A DNA stretch of 64,000 bases from Azospirillum sp051124815 (GCF_051124815.1 NZ_CP118485.1:2294001-2358000), one strand, 5' to 3'; shown: positions 25,915 to 33,603, counted from the stretch's first letter. Program-made: numbers and translations. Notes: generated from the sequence alone by a model not told the origin.

Positions 25915-26973
25915 GTGAGCCGCATCCGCCTCCACCCCTCGGGCCGCACGGTCGAGTGCCGTGACGGCGAGACCGTCCTGTCGGCGCTGGAACAGGCCGG
26001 CTACGCCCTACCCAACAACTGCCGCGCCGGCGCCTGCGGCGAATGCAAGGTCAAGGTCCTCAGCGGCCAGTTCGACCAGGGCATGGTGCTGGACATGGCG
26101 CTGTCCCAGCCCGAACGGAAGGACGGCTATGGCCTGATGTGCATGGCCAAGCCGATCTCCGACGAGCTGGTGATCGAATACGGCACCGCCGACGCCCAGC
26201 CCAAGCTGTTCCCACCGCGCGAGAATGTGCTGTTCATCGTCACCGACCGCATCCCGCGCACGCCGCGCATCGTGGAGCTGCGCCTGCGCCCGCTGGGCCA
26301 GCCGCTGCGCTACTGGCCGGGCCAGTATGTGATGCTGGGCGATGCCGCCGCCGGTGCGCCGCCGCGCTGCTATTCCATCGCCAACGCGCCCCGTCCGGAC
26401 GGCGAGATCGTGCTGCAGGTGACCCGAGTCGACGGCGGTCCGACCAGCGGCTGGATCCACGACACGCTGACCGTCGGCAGCATGGTCAAGCTGTCCGGCC
26501 CCTACGGCACCTTCATCGGCGACCCGTCGGTGGACAGCCCGGTTCTGTGCATGGCCGCCGGCTCCGGCCTCGCCCCCATCCTGGCGCTGACCGACGCGGC
26601 GCTGCGCCGTGGCTACCGTCCGCCGGTGACGCTGTTGTTCTCCGCCTGCACCCAGGCCGATGTGTATGAGCTGGGGCTGCTCAGCTACTGGCAGGCCAAA
26701 TACCGCAACTTCAAGGTCAAGGTGACCCTGACGCGCGAGGAGGCCGCCGGCCATCTGAAGGGCCGCATCCCCGTCATCCTGCCCGACCTGTTCCCCGACC
26801 TGTCCGGCCACGCCATCTTCACCGCCGGCAGCCCCGCCTTCGTCGAGTCCTGCGTCGCCGCCGCCCGCGCGCTGGGCGCCAGGGACGACCAGATCCACAG
26901 CGAAGGCTACGTCTCCCAGCACATCCCCGAAGCCCCGCCACCGGAACGCCTGCTGGCCGGCGCGCTGGGGTGA
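25915..26973 (+). CDS. 2Fe-2S ferredoxin-FAD/NAD(P)H oxidoreductase, reductase of the diiron protein
   Basis: 352 aa. GTG start at 25915, chosen from AAGGA 8 nt upstream and because the ferredoxin domain begins there. Residues 1-90: plant-type 2Fe-2S domain with C-x4-C-x2-C (NCRAGACGECK) and a fourth Cys in LMCMA. About 100-200: FAD domain with RCYSIAN. About 205-330: NAD(P) domain with GSGLAPILALTD and the C-terminal aromatic/Cys region. The order ferredoxin-FAD-NAD matches MmoC, DmpP and BenC reductases. It would carry electrons from NAD(P)H to the diiron protein encoded 182 bp upstream. PaaE has the reverse domain order. Confidence 0.9.
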   Translation: MSRIRLHPSGRTVECRDGETVLSALEQAGYALPNNCRAGACGECKVKVLSGQFDQGMVLDMALSQPERKDGYGLMCMAKPISDELVIEYGTADAQPKLFPPRENVLFIVTDRIPRTPRIVELRLRPLGQPLRYWPGQYVMLGDAAAGAPPRCYSIANAPRPDGEIVLQVTRVDGGPTSGWIHDTLTVGSMVKLSGPYGTFIGDPSVDSPVLCMAAGSGLAPILALTDAALRRGYRPPVTLLFSACTQADVYELGLLSYWQAKYRNFKVKVTLTREEAAGHLKGRIPVILPDLFPDLSGHAIFTAGSPAFVESCVAAARALGARDDQIHSEGYVSQHIPEAPPPERLLAGALG

Positions 26974-26993
26974 AGTGAATCACGACGACGATG

Positions 26994-27033
26994 AAACGCC
27001 CGGATCGCACTGGTCCGGGCGTTTATTCATTTT
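26994..27033 (+). terminator. Rho-independent terminator after the reductase gene
   Basis: AAACGCCCGGA (26994-27004) pairs perfectly with TCCGGGCGTTT (27014-27024) around a 9-nt loop, followed by ATTCATTTT. It closes the diiron/reductase operon and insulates higBA. Confidence 0.85.
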
Positions 27034-27059
27034 GCGGCCATCATTGCATGGCGGAGCAC

Positions 27060-27088
27060 TTGACGCTGTACGTACAGCGTATCAAAAT
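27060..27088 (+). promoter_or_regulatory. higBA promoter with autoregulatory operator
   Basis: TTGACG (27060-27065) as -35 and CAAAAT (27083-27088) as -10 at 17 bp. A perfect 16-bp palindrome CGCTGTACGTACAGCG (27064-27079) fills the spacer, the classical place for the HigA dimer to repress its own operon. Confidence 0.65.
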
Positions 27089-27118
27089 GAGGCAGCATGA
27101 AGTCGATTGGCGGGCACC

Positions 27119-27400
27119 ATGGCGATCCGTTCGTATCGTGACAGAACGACCGCCGATCTTCACGAAGGATTTGTCGTTCCCCGCTGGAAGAACATCGAAC
27201 GGGCTGCACGGCGCAAACTCGCCATATTGGATGCGGCACCGTCCCTGAATGCTTTGCGGGTGCCGCCTGGCAATCATTTGGAAGAGTTGAAGGGCAACCG
27301 CAAAGGTCAGCACTCGATCCGTATCAACGATCAATGGCGATTATGCTTCGTCTGGCGCGACGGCGACGCCCACGACGTTGAAATCTGCGACTACCACTGA
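27119..27400 (+). CDS. higB: HigB-family toxin (RelE/ParE superfamily mRNA interferase)
   Basis: 93 aa, ATG at 27119 (MAIRSYRD); a TTG start four codons earlier is possible. The family motifs LRVPPGNHLEELKG, RKGQHSIRINDQWRLCF and HDVEICDYH are complete, with the conserved R/H residues of HigB ribosome-dependent endoribonucleases. Followed 26 bp later by the antitoxin, so the order is toxin first as in other higBA loci. Inserted between the diiron/reductase operon and fahA, which breaks up the catabolic island. Confidence 0.92.
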   Translation: MAIRSYRDRTTADLHEGFVVPRWKNIERAARRKLAILDAAPSLNALRVPPGNHLEELKGNRKGQHSIRINDQWRLCFVWRDGDAHDVEICDYH

Positions 27401-27426
27401 CCGGCTTTCCCGATGGAGACCGTCCG

Positions 27427-27726
27427 ATGACAGAACAACTCCCCCCCATCACCCCCGGCGAAATCCTTTTGGAAGAATTCATGGTTCCGCACGGGTTGAG
27501 CGCAAACCGGCTGGCCCGCGACCTCGACGTCCCGGCCAACCGGATCAGCGAAATCGTGGCCGGCCGCCGGTCGGTATCGGCAGACACGGCCCTGCGGCTC
27601 GGCACCTATTTCGGCATCGAGCCGGAGTTCTGGATGAACCTGCAATCGCAATATGATCTGCGTGTCGCCCGCCGGACGGGAGAGGCGGCGATCAAGGAAC
27701 GTGTGCGCCCACTGAACGCCGCCTGA
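27427..27726 (+). CDS. higA: HigA-family antitoxin
   Basis: 99 aa. The HTH_3 domain (about 18-65: LSANRLARDLDVPANRISEIVAGRRSVSADTALRL) is preceded by the HigA leader PITPGEILLEEFMVPHG. The C-terminal FWMNLQSQYDLRVA is the antitoxin signature. It neutralises HigB and represses the operon, probably at the 27064-27079 palindrome. Ends 7 bp before the convergent fahA stop. Confidence 0.94.
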   Translation: MTEQLPPITPGEILLEEFMVPHGLSANRLARDLDVPANRISEIVAGRRSVSADTALRLGTYFGIEPEFWMNLQSQYDLRVARRTGEAAIKERVRPLNAA

Positions 27727-27733
27727 CCTCCCC

Positions 27734-28750
27734 TCAAGCCCCCTCGTACCGCACCACCTGCTGGTCGATGGCGCCGAACACGCTGGCTCCGTCCTTGTCG
27801 AACAGCTCGATCCGCACGCGGTCGCCGAAGCGCATGAAGGGGGTTTTCGGCGCGCCGTGCTCGATGGACTCGATCATCCGCAGCTCGGCGAGGCAGGAAT
27901 AGCCGACGCCGCCGGCCGCGACCGGCTTGCCGGGGCCGCCGTCCAGCTTGTTCGACACGGTGCCCGAACCGATGATGCTGCCGGCCGCCAGATGGCGGGT
28001 CTTGGCGGCGTGCGCGATCAGCGTCGGGAAGTCGAAGGTCATGTCGACCCCGGCATCCGGCTTGCCGAAAGCCTCGCCGTTCAGCGTCGTCACCAGCGGC
28101 CGGTGCAGCTTGCCGCCGTCCCAGGCGTCGCCAAGCTCGTCCGGCGTCACCGCGACGGGGGAGAAGCTGGAGGCCGGCTTGGACTGGAAGAAACCGAAGC
28201 CCTTGCCCAGCTCCGCCGGGATCAGGTTGCGCAAGGACACGTCGTTGACCAGCATCAGCAGCCGGATGTGGCCGCTCGCCGCCTCGGCCGAAACGCCCAT
28301 CGGCACGTCGCCGGTGATGACGGCGATCTCCGCCTCGAAGTCGATGCCCCAGGCCTCGGTCGCCGCCGGGATCGGGTCGGTCGGCGCCAGGAAGCTGTCG
28401 GAACAGCCCTGATACATCAGCGGATCGGTCCAGAAGCTGGGCGGCATCTCCGCCCCGCGCGCCTTGCGGACCAGTTCCACATGGTTGACATAGGCCGATC
28501 CGTCCGCCCACTGGTAAGCGCGCGGCAGCGGCGAGGCCGCTTCGGCCGGGTCGAAGGGCCGGCCGGCCGCCGGATCGGCGTTCAGCGCGCGATAGGCCTC
28601 CTCCAGCTTCAGCGCCAGCGCCGTCCAGTCGTCCAGCGCCGCCTGCAGCGTGCGGGCGATCTCCGGCACCGGGGTGGCGCGGGTCAGGTCGCGCGACACC
28701 ACGACCAGGGTGCCGTCGCGTCCGCCCGCCTTCAAACTTGCCAGCTTCAT
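27734..28750 (-). CDS. fahA: Fumarylacetoacetate hydrolase
   Basis: 338 aa. The FAH catalytic core contains DFEAEIAVITGD (about 138-149, metal-binding acidic residues) and SLRNLIPAELGKGFGFFQSKPASSFSP (about 172-198). Cleaves fumarylacetoacetate to fumarate and acetoacetate, Mg/Ca-dependent, in the cytosol. It lies 64 bp downstream of hmgA on the same strand, an operon. The length fits the 330-340 aa bacterial form rather than the 420-aa FAH of animals. Confidence 0.9.
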   Translation of the reverse strand: MKLASLKAGGRDGTLVVVSRDLTRATPVPEIARTLQAALDDWTALALKLEEAYRALNADPAAGRPFDPAEAASPLPRAYQWADGSAYVNHVELVRKARGAEMPPSFWTDPLMYQGCSDSFLAPTDPIPAATEAWGIDFEAEIAVITGDVPMGVSAEAASGHIRLLMLVNDVSLRNLIPAELGKGFGFFQSKPASSFSPVAVTPDELGDAWDGGKLHRPLVTTLNGEAFGKPDAGVDMTFDFPTLIAHAAKTRHLAAGSIIGSGTVSNKLDGGPGKPVAAGGVGYSCLAELRMIESIEHGAPKTPFMRFGDRVRIELFDKDGASVFGAIDQQVVRYEGA

Positions 28751-28814
28751 TCGTCTCTTCCCTTCCTGAAATTTCAGCGTACGGCAGCCTTGACCCTTGT
28801 TTCCGGGTGGGCGC

Positions 28815-29939
28815 TCATTTCGCCTTCCAGCTGTCGGCGTAGCCGCCCCATTCGACGCCTTCCATCGCCTGATAGACGTCCAGCGGATCGCGGGTGTCGA
28901 TCATCACCGCGACCTCGTCGGTCTCCTTGCGCTCGAACTTCTGCGCCACCTCGTAGGCCTTCGGATGCGGCCCGTGCGGGAAACCCGAGGGGTGGTAGGT
29001 GACCATGCCCGGATGGATGTTGTCGCGCGAGAAGAACTGGCCGCGGTGATAGAACAGCACCTCGTCGAAATCCTCGTTGGAGTGATAATAGGGCAGCTTC
29101 AGCGCCTCCGGGTCCGATTCGATGGGCCGCGGCACGAAGGTGCAGATGATGAAGCGTCCCGCGATCCAGGTGCTGTGCGCCGAGGGCGGCAGGTGATAGC
29201 GGTGGCTCATCAGCGGCCGGATGTCGCGCCAGTTCAGCCGCACCGGGGCCAGGTCGCCATGCCAGCCCACCGCATCCAGCGGGTTGAACGGATAGGTCAT
29301 GGCGCAGATCTGCCCGCGCTTCCTGACCCGGACCAGCGTCTCGCGCTCGTTCTTCTGCGCCTGGAAGGCATCGTCCAGCGCCGGGACGTCCAGCACCGCC
29401 GGATCGAAGATGGCGTGGGTGCCGACCAGCCCCTTGTGCGGCAGCTTGTAGGCGTCGTTGGTGGCCTCCACCATCAGCACCATCACCGCCTCGTCAGTCT
29501 CCAGCCGCCAGCAGGTGTTGCGCGGCAGCACGACATAGTCGCCCTCATGCACCTCCAGATGGCCGTAGTCGCAGAAGAGGTGGCCGCCGCCCTGGTGGAA
29601 GAACAGCAGGTCGTCGCCGTCGGCGTTGCGGACCAGATGGTCCATCTTGCCCTTGAAGCGCCACAGCCGCACCTGGGTCGCCCCGTTGCCCATCAGGGCC
29701 GGCGCCTCCAGCGGGCAGCCGGGCATGGTATCGACATGGTTCAGGTCGAAGGCGCGCGGGCGCAGCGGGCCGTCGAAGCTGGTCCAGCCGGTCGGCGGGT
29801 GGGCATGGTGCATCTGGGTCGCCGGGCCGAAGAAGCCCTCGCGCCCCATCTCGCGCTCGTAGGTGCCGGCGGGGAGCCGGACATGGGCCTGACGCGACGC
29901 GGTGCCTTCGACCTTCGGAAACGAAATCCAGTTCTTCAT
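28815..29939 (-). CDS. hmgA: Homogentisate 1,2-dioxygenase
   Basis: 374 aa, ATG at 29939 (MKNWISFPKVEGTASRQAHV). Cupin-type dioxygenase; the Fe(II) site is expected from H286 and nearby D292/E293 (YYHSNEDFDEV) and H316 or H322 (YHPSGFPHGPHP). The chain is shorter than the 430-445 aa canonical HmgA, as in a bacterial subgroup annotated the same way. Opens homogentisate to 4-maleylacetoacetate with O2. Operon with fahA; divergent from marR with a 157-bp gap that holds the operator. A frame continuing to 30035 lacks homology. Confidence 0.88.
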   Translation of the reverse strand: MKNWISFPKVEGTASRQAHVRLPAGTYEREMGREGFFGPATQMHHAHPPTGWTSFDGPLRPRAFDLNHVDTMPGCPLEAPALMGNGATQVRLWRFKGKMDHLVRNADGDDLLFFHQGGGHLFCDYGHLEVHEGDYVVLPRNTCWRLETDEAVMVLMVEATNDAYKLPHKGLVGTHAIFDPAVLDVPALDDAFQAQKNERETLVRVRKRGQICAMTYPFNPLDAVGWHGDLAPVRLNWRDIRPLMSHRYHLPPSAHSTWIAGRFIICTFVPRPIESDPEALKLPYYHSNEDFDEVLFYHRGQFFSRDNIHPGMVTYHPSGFPHGPHPKAYEVAQKFERKETDEVAVMIDTRDPLDVYQAMEGVEWGGYADSWKAK

Positions 29940-30012
29940 GGCGCTTCCCCCTGACTGCCGCTGGCCCCGTCCGCGACGGCAACCGGCAGGCTTGTTCCGT
30001 TGCCGCCATTTT

Positions 30013-30028
30013 AGTTTCGTTTGAAACT
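30013..30028. promoter_or_regulatory. Candidate MarR operator in the hmgA/marR gap
   Basis: A perfect inverted repeat AGTTTC-GTTT-GAAACT, 74 bp upstream of hmgA and 69 bp upstream of marR, placed to control both. Its core TTTCGTTTGAAAC recurs upstream of livK. Size and symmetry suit a MarR dimer. Confidence 0.7.
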
Positions 30029-30096
30029 GTTGCAAGAGCCAAATTCCGGCGCAGGATGGGATCCTCCGCGATTCCTCCTACAGACGACGACAGCCG

Positions 30097-30642
30097 ATGC
30101 CGCCCGCCCGCCGCTCCAGCACCGCATCTTCGAAATCCGCTGCCGCGCCGGCCGACATCCCGGCGCTGCACCTGACGCGCTTCCTGCCCTACCGGCTGTC
30201 GGTGCTGGCGAATACCGTCAGCCACACGCTGGCCAAGCTGTACGAGAAGCGGTTCGGCATCACGATCCCGGAATGGCGGATCATCGCCGTGCTGGGCGGC
30301 GGCGAGACGATGAGCGCGGGAGAGATCGCGCAGCGCACCGCGATGGACAAGGTGCAGGTCAGCCGCGCCATCAGCCGCATGCTCGACTCGGCGCTGATCC
30401 TGCGCGAATCGGGGGACACCGACCGGCGCAAGGCCCTGCTGACCCTGACGCCCAAGGCCCTGGCGATCTATGCGGAGATCGTGCCGATGGCCCTGACCTA
30501 CGAGGAAGAGGTCACCGACGCCCTGTCGATCGACGAGCGGGCGCAGCTCGACACCCTGCTGTCGAAGCTGCAGGCCCGCGCCGACCAGCTCGCCACCCGC
30601 CCGGCGCCGGTGGGCGCGCAGACGGAGCCGGTGGAGGAGTAG
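30097..30642 (+). CDS. MarR-family transcriptional regulator of the homogentisate island
   Basis: 181 aa. Winged helix: helices around GITIPEWRIIAVLGGGETMSAGEIAQRTAMDKVQVSRAISRMLDSALI (about 54-100) and the wing DTDRRKALLTLT. N- and C-terminal tails are disordered. MarR proteins repress neighbouring catabolic genes and are released by the substrate or an intermediate. Divergent from hmgA with a symmetric candidate operator in between, so local autoregulation is likely; the inducer is probably homogentisate or a hydroxyphenylacetate (inference). Confidence 0.9.
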   Translation: MPPARRSSTASSKSAAAPADIPALHLTRFLPYRLSVLANTVSHTLAKLYEKRFGITIPEWRIIAVLGGGETMSAGEIAQRTAMDKVQVSRAISRMLDSALILRESGDTDRRKALLTLTPKALAIYAEIVPMALTYEEEVTDALSIDERAQLDTLLSKLQARADQLATRPAPVGAQTEPVEE

Positions 30643-30657
30643 AGGGAGGAGGCCCCC

Positions 30658-31284
30658 TCAGCCTCCCTTCACCTTGTGCAGCGGCTGGCTTGTCCCGGCA
30701 TCGACGCGACCGCGGCCGGGCTCCTCCGCCTCCAGGGGGGCGCAGGCGACCATGGTGGCGAGCGAGCGGCGGGCGAGGCGCTGGTATTCCTCCGTGCCTT
30801 CCGACTTCCACGCGACCTCGTCCGGCCGCAGCTCGCGCATCACCTTGGCCGGCAGGCCGGCGACCAGCGTGCGCGGCGGCACGACGAAGCCGGCCTTGAC
30901 GAAGGCCATGGCGGCGACGATCGACTCCTCGCCGATCTCCGCCCCGTCCATCACCACCACATTCATCCCGACCAGCGCGTTGCGGCGGACGATGCAGCCG
31001 TGCAGCACGGCGCCATGGCCGACATGCCCGTCCTCCTCGACGATGGCGTCATGGCCGGGGAAGGCGTGGATCGTGCAGTTGTCCTGCACGTTGCTGCCCC
31101 GCTGCAGCACGATCCGGCCGAAATCGCCGCGCAGGCTGGCGCAGGGGCCGACATAGCACCCAGGCCCCACCACCACGTCGCCGATCAGCACGGCGGAGGG
31201 ATGGACGAAGGCGGTCGGGTCGATGACCGGGATCACGCCGTCGATGGCGTAGACGGTCGGGCGCGGTAAGGTGGGGTTGGGCAT
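30658..31284 (-). CDS. paaY: PaaY-like hexapeptide-repeat protein (gamma-carbonic anhydrase fold thioesterase)
   Basis: 208 aa. Left-handed beta-helix with HPSAVLIGDVVVGPGCYVGP, SLRGDFGRIVLQRGSNVQDN and HGCIVRRNALVGMNVVVMDG; metal His in the CTIHAF, GHVGHG and LHG segments. Recalled E. coli PaaY reads almost the same (AVLIGDV, SLRGDFGRIV, VEEDGHIGHSA, RRNALVGMN), and the EPGR tail is shared. PaaY is a thioesterase that removes dead-end CoA adducts of the phenylacetate pathway. The nearby PaaX-type regulator supports this, but no other paa gene is in the window. Divergent from mhaA; the last 16 bp before marR show a convergent end. Confidence 0.85.
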   Translation of the reverse strand: MPNPTLPRPTVYAIDGVIPVIDPTAFVHPSAVLIGDVVVGPGCYVGPCASLRGDFGRIVLQRGSNVQDNCTIHAFPGHDAIVEEDGHVGHGAVLHGCIVRRNALVGMNVVVMDGAEIGEESIVAAMAFVKAGFVVPPRTLVAGLPAKVMRELRPDEVAWKSEGTEEYQRLARRSLATMVACAPLEAEEPGRGRVDAGTSQPLHKVKGG

Positions 31285-31441
31285 TGTCGGGCGTTCCTCG
31301 GTGTCTCTGTCTGGGCTGTCTTTGGCCGGTCTTTTGCCGCGAGGCTACACCGCCGCACGCTGTACGCGATACTGATTTTCCGTCATAGTGAGCATGTCTG
31401 TATCGCTTCCCCCGCGGCTCCGCCGATGATGAAGCGAAGGC

Positions 31442-31463
31442 TTGATTGGTATCAAATGAAACT
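31442..31463 (+). promoter_or_regulatory. FNR/FixK-type box before mhaA, overlapping a MarR-like half-site
   Basis: A perfect TTGAT-TGGT-ATCAA at 31442-31455, 107 bp upstream of the mhaA ATG. The following GAAACT (31458-31463) matches the half-site of the hmgA/marR operator, with a poorer left half GGTATC inside the FNR box. Activation by an FNR-type protein and blocking by MarR at one place is possible. The -10 region at the matching distance (about 31476-31481, CAATAA) is weak. Confidence 0.65.
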
Positions 31464-31561
31464 GTATCGTTGGCAACAATAACAAATCACCGCAAAGCCG
31501 GCTGCTCCGCGGCCGGGCCGCCAACGCGTCCTGTCATGGTTTCCGGGGGAGGAAACGCCCA

Positions 31562-33217
31562 ATGCACGCGACTTTCAGCTATCCGAAATACAGCTTTGTC
31601 CCGTCGGAGGAACAGCGCACCGGCACCGTCCGGCGCCATCCGGTGGTGGTCATCGGCGCCGGCCCGGTCGGGCTGACCGCCGCGCTCGACTTCGCGCGCA
31701 AGGGCGTGCCGGTGGTGGTGCTCGACGCCGAGGACACCGTCAGCGTCGGCAGCCGCGCCGTCTGCTATGCCAAGCGCGCGCTGGAGGTGTGGGACCGGCT
31801 GGGCGTCGGCCAGCGCATGATCGACAAGGGCGTCGTGTGGAAGATCGGCAAGGTCTTCAACGGCGACCGCATGGTCTACCAGTTCGACCTGCTGCCGGAG
31901 CCGGACCACAAGATCCCCGCCTTCATCAACCTCCAGCAATATTACCTGGAGGATTTCCTGGTCACCGAAGCGCGGAAGCACGACCTGATCGACCTGCGCT
32001 GGCTCTCCCGCGTCATCTCCGCCAAGCAGGAGGCCGATCATGTCGTGCTTCAGGTCGAGACCCCCGACGGCGTCCATGCGGTGGAGGCCGATTGGGTCAT
32101 CGCCTGCGACGGCGCCAAGTCGTCGGTGCGCAAGATGCTGGGGCTGGAATTCCAGGGCGAGGTGTTCAAGGACCGCTTCCTGATCGCCGACGTGGTGATG
32201 AAGGCCGATTTCCCGGCGGAACGCTGGTTCTGGTTCGACCCGCCCTTCCACCGCAAGCAGTCGGCCCTGCTGCACATGCAGCCCGACAATGTCTGGCGCC
32301 TGGACTTCCAGCTGGGTTGGGACGCCGATCCGGAGGAGGAGAAGAAGCCGGAGCGCGTCATCCCCCGCGTCCAGGCGATGCTGGGCGCCGACACGCCGTT
32401 CGAACTGGAATGGGTGTCAGTCTACACCTTCCAGTGCCGCCGGCTGGAGCGCTTCCGCCACGGCCGCATCCTGTTCGCCGGCGATTCGGCCCATCAGGTC
32501 TCGCCCTTCGGTGCCCGCGGCGCCAACAGCGGCGTGCCCGACGCCGACAATCTGGTGTGGAAGCTGGCGCTGGTGCTGGACGGCAAGGCGCCGGAGTCGC
32601 TGCTGGACAGCTACAGCGACGAACGGGTGGCGGCGGCCAGGGAGAACATCCTGAACTCCACCCGCTCCACCGACTTCATCACACCGAAGAGCGAGATGAG
32701 CCGCGTCTTCCGCGACGCCGTGCTGGAACTGGCGGTCGACCAGCCCTTCGCCCGCTCGCTGGTCAATTCCGGCCGGCTGTCCACCCCCACCACCTACACC
32801 GACAGCCCGCTGAACACGCCGGACAGCGATACCTTCGCCGGCCGGATGGTGCCCGGAGCACCCGCCACCGACGCGCCGGTGGAACGCGACGGCCATGCCG
32901 GCTGGCTGATGGAGGCGCTGGACGGCCGCTTCACCGTGCTCTACGCCGCGGGTGACGGGCCGGTTCCGGCCGAGGTGGCGGAGGCGCTGGACGGCCTCGC
33001 CGCCGGGCCGCTGCCGCTGGTCTGGCACGCGGTGACCGAGCGGCGCCGCGGCATCGCCGGCGAACTGGTGGACAGCGCCGGCCGCCTGCGCGAGCGCTAC
33101 GACCTGACGCCGGGCAGCGTCTATCTGATCCGCCCGGACCAGCACATCGCCGCCCGCTGGCGCCGCTTCGACGCCGCCTCCCTGTCCGCCGCGCTCAACC
33201 GCGCCACCGGCCGCTGA
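31562..33217 (+). CDS. mhaA: FAD-dependent aromatic hydroxylase, MhaA-like large component
   Basis: 551 aa, ATG at 31562 with GGGGGAGG upstream. Class A flavin monooxygenase: GAGPVG dinucleotide site at 32-37, DG motif in ACDGAKSS (183-184), GD motif in LFAGDSAHQV (307-308), and a thioredoxin-like C-terminal domain (about 430-551) as in PHBH/MhpA relatives. Followed 26 bp later by a 65-aa DUF2783 protein. In Pseudomonas putida, MhaA plus the small coupling protein MhaB convert 3-hydroxyphenylacetate to homogentisate; the gene pair and the hmgA/maiA/fahA context fit this well. MhpA-type 3-hydroxyphenylpropionate hydroxylase is the alternative. Confidence 0.75.
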   Translation: MHATFSYPKYSFVPSEEQRTGTVRRHPVVVIGAGPVGLTAALDFARKGVPVVVLDAEDTVSVGSRAVCYAKRALEVWDRLGVGQRMIDKGVVWKIGKVFNGDRMVYQFDLLPEPDHKIPAFINLQQYYLEDFLVTEARKHDLIDLRWLSRVISAKQEADHVVLQVETPDGVHAVEADWVIACDGAKSSVRKMLGLEFQGEVFKDRFLIADVVMKADFPAERWFWFDPPFHRKQSALLHMQPDNVWRLDFQLGWDADPEEEKKPERVIPRVQAMLGADTPFELEWVSVYTFQCRRLERFRHGRILFAGDSAHQVSPFGARGANSGVPDADNLVWKLALVLDGKAPESLLDSYSDERVAAARENILNSTRSTDFITPKSEMSRVFRDAVLELAVDQPFARSLVNSGRLSTPTTYTDSPLNTPDSDTFAGRMVPGAPATDAPVERDGHAGWLMEALDGRFTVLYAAGDGPVPAEVAEALDGLAAGPLPLVWHAVTERRRGIAGELVDSAGRLRERYDLTPGSVYLIRPDQHIAARWRRFDAASLSAALNRATGR

Positions 33218-33243
33218 TCCCCCGATTTTCCGGAGTTGCCCCC

Positions 33244-33441
33244 ATGGCCAAACTGATGACCGAGCAGCGTTTCGCCAGCCCGGACGACGTGTACCAACTG
33301 CTGATCGACAGCCACCGCGACCTGACTCCCGACCAGAGCACCCGCCTGAACGCCAAGCTGATCCTGCTGCTCGCCAACCATATCGGCGACGCTGAGGTTC
33401 TGGCCGACGCGCTGCGCGTGGCGCGGCAAGGGGTGGAGTAG
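33244..33441 (+). CDS. mhaB: DUF2783 protein, MhaB-like coupling component
   Basis: 65 aa, ATG at 33244 after GGAGTTGCCCCC. Small helical acidic protein; the family pattern DDVYQLLIDSHRDLTPDQS then LNAKLILLLANHIGD is conserved. It always travels with FAD hydroxylases of this type as far as I know. The inferred role is the small coupling component that ties NADH oxidation to substrate hydroxylation, as described for MhaB. No cofactor motif. Confidence 0.75.
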   Translation: MAKLMTEQRFASPDDVYQLLIDSHRDLTPDQSTRLNAKLILLLANHIGDAEVLADALRVARQGVE

Positions 33442-33450
33442 GACAGCGTT

Positions 33451-33603
33451 GCCCCCTCCCTGCCCATGCTGACGCATGGGCCCCTTCCCTCCCCCGCCCT
33501 CGGCCGGCCAAAGGCCGGTCCGATCGCGGTAGAGGGAGTTGCGCGCAAGAGCGGCAGCAGTCCCCTCTCCCACCGAAGGTGGGGGAGGGTTAGGGAGGGG
33601 GCA
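33451..33603. repeat. Dispersed G/C-rich composite palindrome, copy 3
   Basis: Starts CCCCCTCCCTGCCC and ends GGGGGAGGGTTAGGGAGGG, with an inner CGGCCGGCCAAAGGCCGG. It follows mhaB directly and may end or stabilise that transcript. Confidence 0.8.
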
